Shown here: positions 22,665 to 33,735 of the stretch, piece by piece | Position numbering within the stretch: the stretch's first letter is position 1 | How the letters are laid out: every line of letters starts with the position of its first letter | DNA from: Amanita rubescens | Taxonomy: Eukaryota; Basidiomycota; Agaricomycetes; Agaricales; Amanitaceae | Assembly (NCBI GenBank): GCA_015039365.1 | Contig: WION01000263.1 | Location: 1 to 64,000 of the forward strand | Length of the DNA stretch: 64,000 nucleotides | Direction of reading: 5' to 3' | Position numbers and translations under genes: made by a program | Notes under the pieces: generated by a model | Told to the model about the DNA's origin: nothing | What the model saw: only the letters and a program-made list of their open reading frames with translations | Database searches by the model: none

Positions 22665-25600
22665 GTATAACAAGTATGGACACTTCAAAAGCCTCAGAAT
22701 GCACTATGGCATGGAAGATCTATGGAGAAATAAAGGAAATATATGTAGCAACCTCTCAATCATTTTGATTCAAGTAATTTTGGCAGATCACATGACCCTT
22801 CACACCAGCCAGCTGGTGTGAAGGATCATGTGACCATAGACTAATTGGCTCACTTAGGCTAAACAACTGCCCAGTCATCATGGCACCTACAGATACTTGA
22901 AAGGTTTTGTAATGCAGCTGTGATAATCTGCACACAGGTGAACTACATACAAATGAGGAATATATATATGTATAGCAACATCTCAATCATTTTGATTCAA
23001 GTAATTTCAGCAGATCACATAGACTAACTGTCTTGTTTAGGCACCTAAACAATTGTCCAGTCATCATGGCAAGTATGGATACCTGAACTAGTCTTTGTAA
23101 TGCAGCTGTGATATTGAAGATCTCTGGCACACAAGTTAACTACACATAAATGAGGAATGCATATATGTATAGCAACGTCTCAATCATTTTGGTTCAAGCA
23201 GTTTCAGCAGATCACATGACCCTTCACACCAGCCAGCTGGTGTGAAGGGTCATGTGACATAGACTAACTGTCTTGTTTAGGCACCTAACAATTGTCCAGT
23301 TATCATGACAAGTATGGACACTTGAAAGGTTTTGTAATGTCTTTGTAATGTGACTGATATTGAAGATCTGCACACAAGTGAACTACACACAAATGAGGAA
23401 TGCATATATGTATAGCAACCTCTCAATCATTTTGGTTCAAGCAGTTTTGGAGATCACATGACCCTTCACACCAGCTGGCTGGTGTGAAGGGTCATGTGAC
23501 CTAGATCAACTGCCTTGCTTAGGCACCTAAACAAGTGCCCAATCATCATGGCAAGTATGGACATTTGAAAGGCTTTGTAATGTGACTGTGATATTGAAGA
23601 TCTGCATCCAAGTGAACTACATACAATTGAAGAATACAAACATGAATATGTATAGCAACCTCACAATCATTTTGATCCAACTAATTTCAGCAGATCACAT
23701 AGACTAACTGTCTTGTTTAGGCACCTAAACAATGGTCCAGTCATCATGGCAAGTATGGACAACTGAACTAGTCTCTGTAATGCAGCTGTGATATTGAAGA
23801 TCTGCACACAAGTGAACTACACATACATAAATGAGGAATGCATATATGTATAGCAACCTCTCAATCATTTTGGTTCAAGCAGTTTTGGAGATCACATGAC
23901 CCTTCACACCAGCCAGCTGGTGTGAAGGGTCATGTGACATAGACTAACTGTCTTGTTTAGGCACCTGAACAACTGTCCAGTCATCATGGCAAGTATGGAC
24001 ATTTGAAAGGCTTTGTAATGCAGCTGTGATATTGAAGATCTGCATACAAGTGAACTATACAACATGAATATGTATAGCAACCTCACAATCATTTTGATTC
24101 AACTAATTTCAACAGATCACATCACCATAGACTAATTGGCTCATTGAGGCACCTAGTGACTTGCTTGAGGCAAAATGATGAGAGATTGCTATATCTTCAT
24201 TTGTGCAGTGCTTTTGTGTGCAGATCTTCAATATCACAGCAGCATTGTGAAGCCTTTCAAGTGTCCATACTTGACATGATGACTGGACAGTTGTTCAGGT
24301 GCCTAAACAAGACAGTTAGTCTATGTCACATGACCCTTCACACCAGCTGGCTGGTGTGAAGGGTCATGTGATCTCCAAAACTGCTTGAACCAAAATGATT
24401 GAGAGGTTGCTATACATATATGCATTCCTCATTTATGTGTAGTTCACTTGTGTGCCAGAGATCTTCAATATCACAGCTGCATTACAAAGACTAGTTCAGG
24501 TGTCCATACTTGCCATGATGACTGGACAATTGTTTAGGTGCTTAAACAAGACAGTTAGTCTATGTGATCTGCTGAAATTACTTGAATCAAAATGATTGTG
24601 AGGTTGCTATACATATTCATGTTTGTATTCTTCAATTGTATGTAGTTCACTTGGATGCAGATCTTCAATATCACAGTCACATGACAAAGCCTTTCAAATG
24701 TCCATACTTGCCATGATGATTGGGCACTTGTTTAGGTGCCTAAGCAAGGCAGTTAGTCTAGGTCACATGACCCTTCACACCAGCTGGCTGGTGTGAAGGG
24801 TCATGTGATCTCCAAAATGAGAGGTTGCTATACATATATGCATTCCTCATTTATGTGTAGTTCACTTGTGTGCAGATCTTCAATATCACAGCTGCATTAC
24901 AGAGACTAGTTCAGGTGTCCATACTTGCCATGATGACTGGACCATTGTTTAGGTGCCTAAACAAGACAGTTAGTCTATGTGATCTGCTGAAATTAGTTGG
25001 ATCAAAATGATTGTGAGGTTGCTATACATATTCATGTTTGTATTCTTCAATTGTGTGTAGTTCACTTGCATGCAAATCTTCAATATCACAGTCACATTAC
25101 AAAGCCTTTCAAATGTCCATACTTGCCATGATGACTGGGCACTTGTTTAGGTGCCTAAGCAAGGCAGTTAGTCTAGGTCACATGACCCTTCACACCAGCC
25201 AGCTGGTGTGAAGGGTCATGTGATCTCCAAAACTGCTTGAACCAAAATGATTGAGAGGTTGCTATACATATATGCATTCCTCATTTATGTGTAGTTCACT
25301 TGTGTGCCAGAGATCTTCAATATCACAGCTGCATTACAAAGACTAGTTCAGGTGTCCATACTTGCCATGATGACTGGACAATTGTTTAGGTGCTTAAACA
25401 AGACAGTTAGTCTATGTGATCTGCTGAAATTACTTGAATCAAAATGATTGTGAGGTTGCTATACATAGTTCACTTTTGTGCAGATCTTATATCACATCTG
25501 CCTCACAAAGCCTTCCAGGTGTCCATACTTGGCATGATGACTGGGCAGTTAGTTGTTTAGGTGTATAAACAAGACAGTTAGTCTGTGATCTGCCAAATTG

Positions 25601-25940
25601 AACTGCTTGAATCAACTTGAATGGGAGGTTCATATTCTTCATTTGTGCAGATCTTCCATACCTTGGCTCCATTGTGAAGCCTTTGAAATCTTTACACTTG
25701 CCATAATGACTAGGTAGTTGTTTGTGAACCTAACTGAGCCAGTTAGTCTATGGTCACAGTATAATCTGCCAAAATTGCTTGAATCAGAATGAATGAGGAT
25801 TGCTATTGGCATTTGCATCATTGTGTGCAGATTTTCTTTACCACAGCTGTTATAAAGCCTTTCAAATCTCCACACTCCTATATTTACCAGGCAGTTGCTT
25901 GGGTGTAGACTAGCTGGCTCACTTAGGCACATAAACAGCT
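22665..25940. repeat. Head-to-head ~220-bp repeat array (foldback-like long inverted repeat)
   Basis: Units of about 196-243 bp, each with GCAACCTCTCAATCATTTTG and AGTATGGACA landmarks, are tandem on the left arm (marks near 22748, 22976, 23174, 23417, 23657, 23853 and 24077). The same units occur reverse-complemented on the right arm (marks near 24395, 24590, 24820, 25005, 25243, 25443 and 25620), with decayed units to about 25,940. The centre of symmetry is near 24,130. Seven units carry a 46-bp hairpin; the others lack it. No coding frame fits. The architecture, long inverted repeats made of tandem repeats, is that of foldback transposons, but no transposase or target duplication was found. 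Confidence 0.85.
22788..22833. repeat. 46-bp hairpin P1 of the array
   Basis: Two 22-bp arms (TCACATGACC...CACCAGC) with a 2-nt CA spacer; this copy has one mismatch (AAGGATC). Identical-length hairpins occur at 23212-23257 (P2), 23454-23499 (P3), 23892-23937 (P4), 24326-24371 (P5), 24763-24808 (P6) and 25178-25223 (P7). The spacer is CA in P1, P2, P4 and P7 and TG in P3, P5 and P6. Confidence 0.9.
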
Positions 25941-27490
25941 TAGTACAGGTGCATTTGTGCTAATTTGTTGCTATGAAAAGTGTGAACACTTCAACTTAGT
26001 GTACCTCAATGCAACTATGTGATGCTGAATGAGACAAAGGCAGACATATGAAAGAAGGCTTTCTTTGTATAGCAGAGTAGAAGGTGTACTGCCACAGGTG
26101 TCAGCAAATGGATAGTGGCAATGCATTTCCAAATGGAGCCAATTAATTGAAAGCAGACATGATGCACTAGCTTCCTGTGTCAATGGACGTCTTGGGCCCT
26201 GGCATGTGGTAACAGCAGCTTTGCAGGAAATCATGCAAGGTATCAGAGCAGAGCCTGTTTACCCACTCACATGCACATAATGAAGAATTGCAGCTGCAGG
26301 TTGTAATGTGTGATATGTAACTGTCACATCCTCCAAATATGGAAAGTCACCATGAGAGGGCTGTACTTTGTTTCCCTCATATTACAAGAACTACTCCACC
26401 AATTACTTAGCTATTCTAGAGTTGATATCCAATGCATATAAGCTTTCATTTGATGTATTTACTCTCAGGAAAAAATGGTTCTTTGTTATACATATATAAG
26501 TATAAAATTCATATTAATGTGTCCGAGCGTCTTCTCAACTCCGTTGTCGACTCTAAATGAACCAACCTACCATATTCGAATCGAATGCGGTGGTCTTCGT
26601 ATCCCCTCCCGCGCTACCACAGGGTCTATCGGCATTAGAAGTCGAACAATACCAGCGGAAAGCGAACGCTCACGTAGTATCTGTGTGGCTGGTGATCAGG
26701 TGCCAATCCATTTCTGGATCCTATGATCTTCGCCGGGGCTGACATGCGTTTCAAAGCCTAAGTCTGAGACTATCCATGGAAGAAACTTCGCACCAGTGGG
26801 GCTAGCAGATGATTCTCACAGCAGTTCTCATTAGTATGGGGGACGATTACCATTTCGTGATCATCCATCTGACTTATCCAATTCCACGCACTTAGGCATA
26901 GGTGCTCTAATCGAAGAATCCTTTCCAGATGTACAAGAAGTCACCCTTCCAGATGACCCTTTTTCGTCAGGATAAGCAATTCTTGATCATTTGGGTCATT
27001 TCATGTCCGAAGCCGCGAACTTACGCAAAACACCGTTCGTCTTCGTGTGCCGCACAATCGCCGTTTAGGGATGGAGTGGGTTGTTAACCAGCTTAGAACT
27101 ACCTGAATTGTCTGCGCGAAGACCATAGCCGTGAATATATTGTAAGTACCATTACCGCACCAAGCCTCCATAAGCTGAATGCCTTTTTCGTACATTCGTA
27201 GGAATGTAGTTCTTCCATGGAGCAACAGAGAAGCATGGTGTATTACCGTACCTTTGCGTTTTAGAACCTTTTGAAACGGTGCGGTTCCACGGCTTGACAG
27301 AGAAGCACGATGTGCGTGTGTCTAGACCATTTTACTTGTACATTAGATGAAAGACGTAACTACTTGAAAGGTTTGCACCAAGGACACGGCCACGAATCAT
27401 ACGAGGGAACGTGTATCGTTCGTCAACATATAAGAGCAGCAATCGTAGCTCAACTCTCCTCAGTCAATACGACCTCAGCTCTTCATATCC
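25941..27490. other. Transition from AT-rich island to higher-GC sequence, no supported gene
   Basis: Up to about 26,500 the sequence is AT-rich and unrecognised. After that, GC and CpG content rise visibly and stay higher for the rest of the window, apart from inserted elements. Short frames such as MNQPTIFESNAVVFVSPP (26,557) show no known domain and no splice partner. I leave them unannotated. Confidence 0.45.
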
Positions 27491-27492
27491 AT

Positions 27493-28120
27493 CATGCTCC
27501 CACGTAACGGAACCTACGAAATTATCAACATTGCCACAGGGTTGTACTTCGACCTGAGGGCAGCAGCGTTGTGCCGGACACCAATATCATCGGATTCCCG
27601 AGAACCGGTGGTGCTAACCAGAAGGTGAAACAGTTTATGGTCCGCATACAAGCGTATATTGATACTTGGTTTGCAGTGGATCCTCCAAAGAGCAGAAGGC
27701 AATATCATTACCTTGCACAGCCTGTTGTCTCAAGAAGCGGGTGTCGCCGACAGAGGCCGTGTTCCTGTTCGTTTGGTCTGATTGTCAATATCCGTGGGCT
27801 GAGCCATTGTTACACAGGGTAGCGAAGTTGTCGTTCGTCCTCGACGTGAACGGTATGAACTTATTGAGGAACGAACTGGATTGTACAGGTGAGTGAGGAC
27901 AATAAACTTCGCTATTGAGAATTGAATGTGATGCCCTATAGAATCAAAGTTATCGACGAAAACTTGTTCATGAGGCTCGCGAGCCGCGAATCTCGCACTC
28001 CGGTATGCTATTTCCATTCAAAAATATGAACCGATAGTTATGAAATTGCACCAGGTCACGGTCAATTTCAATGCACTCGGCAATGACGTCTGGAGGTTCG
28101 ACATGGAACCTGTCCGTTAA
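27493..28120 (+). pseudogene. Ricin-B-like beta-trefoil lectin, broken
   Basis: The start MLPRNGTYEIINIATGLYF and the later segments NIIGFPRTGGANQK, ERYELIEERTG and NDVWRFDMEP are characteristic of the small one-domain ricin-fold (CBM13-like) lectins of Agaricomycetes. These bind sugars; the name refers to the fold and does not imply toxicity. The frame changes just after the first segment (about 27,545-27,575) with no usable intron, and the middle is poorly conserved. Introns near 27,890-27,942 and 28,003-28,053 have usable splice signals. The expected Trp after NQK is not seen. I call it a decaying copy. Confidence 0.55.
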
Positions 28121-28238
28121 TTTAGTTGTTTCATGCTACGTACTTCAAGTTGTTGTGTTGTTGTGTTACTAAACATGACGAAATGTGAATCAAAATTGTC
28201 GCAGAGGACAGTAAACTTCGCTATTGTGAAATAAAATG
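27896..28238 (+). repeat. Short direct repeat in and after the lectin relic
   Basis: GAGGACAATAAACTTCGCTA at 27,896 recurs, with one change, as GAGGACAGTAAACTTCGCTA at 28,204. Similarity continues a few bases further (TTGWGAA). The first copy lies in a putative lectin intron, the second just past its stop. Confidence 0.6.
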
Positions 28239-29306
28239 CTAGTAACGCGTCGCCTCTTCCATCATACGAGCTGCAAGTCCCTGTATTCGGCCGTCCAGGT
28301 CCTTTGAACCAGACGATAACACCGTCGCTAGGTCGTTATCGTTAGACGTCATCTCGCCTGAGGCCAACGGTACTTTGCGTGGCGCGGACAAAGGATCTGA
28401 CTGGTCTTCTGACCGCGAGCGGTACGCAGTTTGCCCACTTTTCGACGTAATTCCAGCCCTTGATCGCCATTATACGCCAGCTTGAGCAGTAAGAGGACAA
28501 TACGGGAAGGAGATGCCCCTTGAGCAAAAAAATAGACAGCAACGAAAAAAGTACTACTCACCACGCCCCTCGATTTTCCCGCCTTTTTCAACGTCCTTGA
28601 ATCCAACTGTGCCAACCACGGATCCTTCGTACCACGCATTGGAAGAGGCGGCTATGGCGATGACGGGGTATGGACGACCCACTTTCTACATCAAAAACAA
28701 GCAGGATTCCGGGATGACGTCGTGGATAGGAAAGGGGACGGGTTCGCTGAAACGGGCGCTGCTCGGCGTGCTTGTAGTAGTACTTTGTTCAGCCTTTTTT
28801 GGAGAGATTCCATTCGGATGTCTCTGGGAGGGGAGGAAGAAAGGCGTTTGCGAGGTCGCGGTAAGGAGAAGCTGTGGCGAGACCGATGCGGTGGAATTGT
28901 TCTGGAAGCGAGTTGGAGGGAGAGAAAATGAGGTCGAAGGGAGAGAAAAGGGTCGAGTGAGTGAGTTGGCGAGAGATTGGACGCGGTGAAGAAAAGCTTG
29001 ATGGTGGAAAAAGTTGAGAGCACAAAGCTGGAGAAAGCAGTTGAACTCCGAGATTTCTGGGCGCATGTTCCGTACGCTACAAGGAGCTTCTTGGCCTGGA
29101 GATGAAGTGTCCACTGTCGTCGCATGCGGGCCGAAATCCCGGTAACGCCGGGAATTTTCACCGATGTCACCGTGCCGCGAAGGCAAGATCTCTGCACACA
29201 GCCTTGCACAAATGAAGCGGCACCCCCTGGCACTGCAGGAACCTATCAGTAGGAGGACGTCATCAATACTCTCATGGAAAAGCTGTAATTGAGATTGCAA
29301 TGCCAA
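28239..29306 (-). CDS. Hypothetical protein
   Basis: On the minus strand a coherent C-terminal frame, LASGEMTSNDNDLATVLSSG...ARMMEEATRY, ends at a TAG at 28241-28239. An upstream frame (about 29,306-28,690) is Ser/Thr/Pro/Arg-rich and includes MESLQKRLNKVLLQARRAAP, and a piece near 28,650 reads YEGSVVGTVGFKDVEKGGK before a GTGAGT donor. I could not join all the exons with confidence and recognise no domain. The Ser/Arg-rich N-terminus could be a mitochondrial presequence, which is speculative. Confidence 0.3.
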
Positions 29307-29536
29307 CGAAAATGCTTATGTTACGATATCAGTAGCGCCGCTACGCAACGCAAGCCGGGCATCGAGTAATTATAAGATAGGGAACGGTTCTCACAAGGTA
29401 ATAATTGTATTCATAACAGAAACTGCGGATGGACACCAAAAGTATGTCTTGGTATAGAGTGCACAGGTTCAAAAAACGGTCATTTATCGTTCTCTGGTTT
29501 GCGTTTGACTGGAATTTGATATCCTAAGATCAGCTT

Positions 29537-30922
29537 CTAGTGGGAAATAGCTCGGAGGTAAGAGAGAACGCACGGAGAGCTTTGCATCCACTGCTGCACT
29601 TTCGCTCGACTAGCCTCCTGCGCACACAACTCTTCCGCCTCCTCTCGTTTCTGTCTTTCTGTGGCCATCAATTCAGGAGTGGTTCCCTTGAGCAACATGG
29701 AGAGCATAAGGACGTCGTCCATCGCACGAAGCATTCCATCTGTCCTCTTTGAGCCGTGATTTCTCCCTCTCCGTCGTCTATTCGTCGTCGAGGTCATCAG
29801 ATTCTGGGGAACTATCGCCGTCACTTGAGTGCGGAGAGGCTGGTGGGATAGGTATAGGTTTATAGTGTTCGGCAAAACGGCGCTGAATCACTTCCTTGAT
29901 GTCCTGTCCACTTCCCCAGCGTCGATATGCAGCAACACCATACGTGAAGTCAAGGATGACGGTAGATGGCGGCGGTATGATGCCCGTACTGGCGATGCGC
30001 GCGTCATGTTGCAAAATCGGATCAAGGCTAGGGTCTGGTTCCAACTGATACAATGTGATGCGACTGGGTGGCATTGGATCTGTCTCAACTCTAGGGATGT
30101 CGGCGGGGCCCAAAGCAAAGTTGGGCGTCTAGAGATCACCAGATTCAGAAATTTTCGGAATTTATGTCTACTTTCACGTACCTTTAAAAAAGCGCTGCTC
30201 CCGAGCGCGAACAACGAATGAGATTCTTGCTCAAAAACATCCCGTTCTCAACAGAGTTAATGCCTAGAACACCAGGTTCAACTAGAGCGAGGTCGTACGA
30301 TCTTGGAGAACAACCTCAATGTACTAGGAGGGCGTTTAGCAAGGCGGTGACATGGAACAATGACGACTGATATATACCTCATCGCCCTTGCTTTTGGCGA
30401 GTAGGTGTGCTGCATCGCATGTACTGCCAGGAGTCCTGTGAAGACGCACACAGGGCCATCGCGCTCCATGACATCATGGCGGAAGTGTAAAGAGCTTGGC
30501 ATTTGCACAGAGGAAGTGATTCGATCGTTCATTGTATTGTGGTCGATGAGATGATAATCCCCTATAGAGGCGTAAACCAAAATATTAGCGAAAAAGCGAC
30601 AAATATGGGATCTGTGAATATTACCCTCAGGAATATAATAGTAAGCTTCGGCAAGGGAGATACTGTCATAGTCGACAGGGGGGTCATTGGGCATCGCAGA
30701 GAGATCTCCACGGTACAAATCGAAGCCATCTGACAGGACGGACGGAGAGCCTCTCGATGTCACTGAAGGGGATGGAGAGTGTGAGAACTCGCCGGTCTTC
30801 AATGTGCAGATAAATGGGTTCACCTTGTTGATGGCACTGCCAAGTTGGTATGACAAACTCCCGGGCGCGACCGTTACCAATTGCAACTCGTCTTTCGTTC
30901 CACGAACTTTCAGGTCACTCAT
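29537..30922 (-). pseudogene. Fungal HNH-nuclease-like protein with two frame breaks
   Basis: The minus-strand gene starts at 30922 (MSDLKVRGTKDELQ). The core has RHDVMERDGPVCVFTG and, in a different frame, CDAAHLLAKSKGDE, the two halves of the HNH_2-type motif in a family common in Agaricomycetes. An indel between them (near 30,430) breaks the frame. Later exons give GVLGINSVENGMFLSKN and TPNFALGPADIP...VILDFTYGVAAYRRWG. That frame stops at 29778, but the family-like C-terminus (MLRAMDDVLMLSMLLKGTTP ... SRAKVQQWM) continues in another frame to 29537. Two breaks suggest a pseudogene or sequencing errors. The family's biological role is not known to me. Confidence 0.65.
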
Positions 30923-30978
30923 TGCATTTCACTACACAGTAGAACCGACAAGGACTACTGGACAAACAAGTACTTGTC

Positions 30979-31574
30979 TCAAATTGAATGTCTACGAGCG
31001 GGGTTTGGGGCAACCCCCAGAGTCTTTTTGCTCTTGCGAATCGGAAGTGTCATTTTGAGCTTCTCTGGTCCGAACTCAATATCTATGGATACCTGGTCCA
31101 TGAACTCTGTGTGAAATGAACCCTCAAGAAACGTAGACTGATCAAATTTACACATAATTGGGGGTAAGTCAGGTGATTTCTATGAAATGTACCTTGAGAC
31201 GTGAGGTTTCCAAACAGCGAGAAATCACTGACGATGCGGGTCTTGCTCGGGTTTGTTTCCCGGTTCCACTCTTTTTCTTGAAGTCGACGCTCCGGGCTTT
31301 GGCGGCCGGTGTATCGGATAGGTGGCCAAATAGCTATGATAGTCCCCTCTGTGATTTTCATATAACTATCTGATGGATATTCATCAGGATCGTTGTTCTT
31401 CCAGAGACCATCAAGATCCGGTTTTTTGTGACCAGTATGCGGACTAGAAGGAGGAGTCTTCCCCTTAGACTCCTTCGGACCTCGTCGAGAAATATCGGAT
31501 ATCATCGGGGAAGTGGGAATCGCGACGACAGAAATGCCGAACATAAAGAAAAGTAGCGCCTGCAAGAATAACAT
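30979..31574 (-). CDS. Small secreted protein of unknown function
   Basis: Starts at 31574 with MLFLQALLFFMFGISVVAIP, a clear signal peptide with a hydrophobic core and small residues before the likely cleavage site. The mature part is charged and Pro-rich (GHKKPDLDGLWKNNDPDEYP) and reaches SDFSLFGNLTSQ, followed by a GTACAT donor. A second coding block, EFMDQVSIDIEFGPEKLKM, ends at TGA (30981-30979). The simple splice gives a frame mismatch, so the junction is uncertain. A candidate secreted or effector-like protein; no family recognised. Confidence 0.5.
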
Positions 31575-31639
31575 AACTGATTCTTAGGTTAGTATGGGTT
31601 GAGTGGGCACCAGAGTCAATATCGGTGCTACTCACTAAC

Positions 31640-33650
31640 AACAAGCGTATGTGGAGATCAGGACTGAGGAGGCGGATCTAGCGCAGCTGAGATAGAGACC
31701 AGCTCTAAGATGCGCGTGAGAGGGAGAAACCAGCTGAGATCAGAGAGGGATGCGGCGCCGCTTTATACTCGTATACCGTCGCGCGCGGGTGAATGGCAAC
31801 AGGGAGTGATATGTATACGCTCGTTTTGCCGTTCACGGCATGATCTTTTCATCAGGCGAATGATGAAATATCAGAATCGTTAGTTGAAACTTGATTCTTG
31901 ACATCAGCAATACTTATCCAATATCATACCGCAAACCGTGAGTGCGGCTACTCCCAGTACCTCCATCCATCCATCTGGTTTGCAGGCCACGCCACCCTGC
32001 GATCCTCGACCCATCCGGGTATCCTTGGTCTGTCCTCTCCGAACTTGGGTATCACGAACTTCGATCCCAAGTTGAATGCGAACATTCGGACTCTGTGGAG
32101 CCGGGTCACCAGATGATGATTTTCACTGAAGCGGTTACTATCACATTCCCGTCATCGCAAAGGCTGATAGTGATACTCTCACGCAAACATGATTTGCACT
32201 TTCAAGGAGCGCGTAAGTTGAGTGTGGCCGACACTTTGATGAGTATGAGGGGCATTTGAGCGAGTGTGCACCGCTCACCACAACGTCACGCCAAATTGAT
32301 CAACCCCTCTTCACTTCAATCCCTCTCAGGTGAACCCGCTCAGTGCCTTAAATATACCCATCGATGTCGAATACTTATGGGAGTGAACGACGCGAGGAAC
32401 GTGTTTAATGACAGATTGGAAAGGTTACGCCAACCTCACCATCATCGAGATCTGCCCCTGTGGTGGCTGTTTTTCCTTATCGGATCTGGCAGTCTTCTTC
32501 TTGGAGTACACATCGGCAAGCCGCTGTGTACAATCCTTGCACGTCTTTGCATACTCGGAGCGTGTTTGCGCGAATTCCGATGGATCAGAAGCTTAGTCTT
32601 CCGGCATGTGGGTGGGTGGTCTGGGCGCGCGATTTGGCTCATCTAAGATCTGAGCGGCATTCCCAGGTATCTTTCCCCGCTGCACCCCAATCCACCTCGT
32701 ACTTAAGTATATGCTAGAACTCAGGCTTAGGCGGCGAGGACGGCGGCAAGGACGACGGCGAGGATGACGGCGACACGACATAGCGTTCACCTGGGAGAGG
32801 CAATGTTGAATGCTGACCCGCTGCTCTCAGGCTCAGCAGTCACACGATAACTTCTCCATTCGGCTGTTCAGGCTAGTATTACGGCGCACGAGTAGAAAAT
32901 GACGACGAACAGAAGGGTCCAGCACTTACGAAGGTGCGTTCATCCCTTTCTGCATATACATTGACGATCCTCTTCCCCACTGCCAACATCTTTGATCCAC
33001 CATCCACCGCCCAAATGCGGCCTCAACATCAACCTTTATAAAGTCCACATCGTTGCCATCTCCCACCAGATCACAGCCTATCGACAAACGTCAGGAAGTT
33101 CTTATTCAATCTATCACGCGATCACTGGAAACTCGCGACGAAAATCGAGTCTTGACGTGGAGAGCATCAGTCTCAAAACTTTTATAAACGGGAATTAGAC
33201 TATCACCGATAGTTGTGCTGCGTCATTGCATCTCAACGTGGCTGCCAGTGGACTCGTGGAACGATTGACACTTGAAAAGGACGCGAAGTTGTACGCAAGA
33301 TTTTCTCCCGTCGACTCGGTGCACTCTTTCCATAGCATCAAACTAGATCTACATATGCATTCAACATGATTCAAATCCCAGGATGCTGAATTGTTAATCA
33401 GCCAGAATGGAATGTGCCTAAACGTATCATCACATTTCAACTCAGGTTCACAACTTGAAATAGAAATCAAACGCTTGTATACGGTACTACTAAAATGATT
33501 AACACCCGTCTGGTACGCTATGAGTTAGGCTAGTGTCGACATATGATTAATTACCAATCTTTGAATTTAGAATGGTTTGGTAGTAAAAGTGCGGAATGAA
33601 AGAAGGGTCACCATCCGATGAATCATTGGGGGGGGCATGCTTTATCATGT
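31640..33650. other. Region without a well-supported gene; possible minus-strand exon near 32,424-32,600
   Basis: On the minus strand, a coherent piece reads EFAQTRSEYAKTCKDCTQRL and DVYSKKKTARSDKEKQPP, ending in a stop near 32,424. It is preceded by a possible acceptor, but no start or upstream exon could be fixed. At 32,186-32,268 lies a copy of a repeat also found at 48,890 and 59,757. The rest shows only short overlapping frames. Confidence 0.35.
32186..32268 (+). repeat. Dispersed repeat, copy 1
   Basis: Contains ACATGATTTGCACTTTCAA and GAGTGTGGCCGACACTTTGA, then GAGGGGCATTTGAGCGAGTG. The same string of landmarks recurs near 48,890-49,038, and its 3' half at 59,757-59,816. Confidence 0.7.
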
Positions 33651-33735
33651 GCCAGTCTCTTGAGTGCATCTGGTCTTGTGTACGTTTTCGGGCAATCTGG
33701 TTCAGGGCATTTATATGATCGAACAGAACAAATAC

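Noticed and set aside
22788..25223. A CRISPR-like array
   Set aside because: The genome is eukaryotic, the spacing of hairpins is 240-440 bp and the intervals are themselves repeats, not unique spacers.
22756..25932. Short frames such as those at 23,904-24,092 and 24,144-24,359
   Set aside because: They recur on both strands because they translate the inverted repeat units. The repeat explains them fully.
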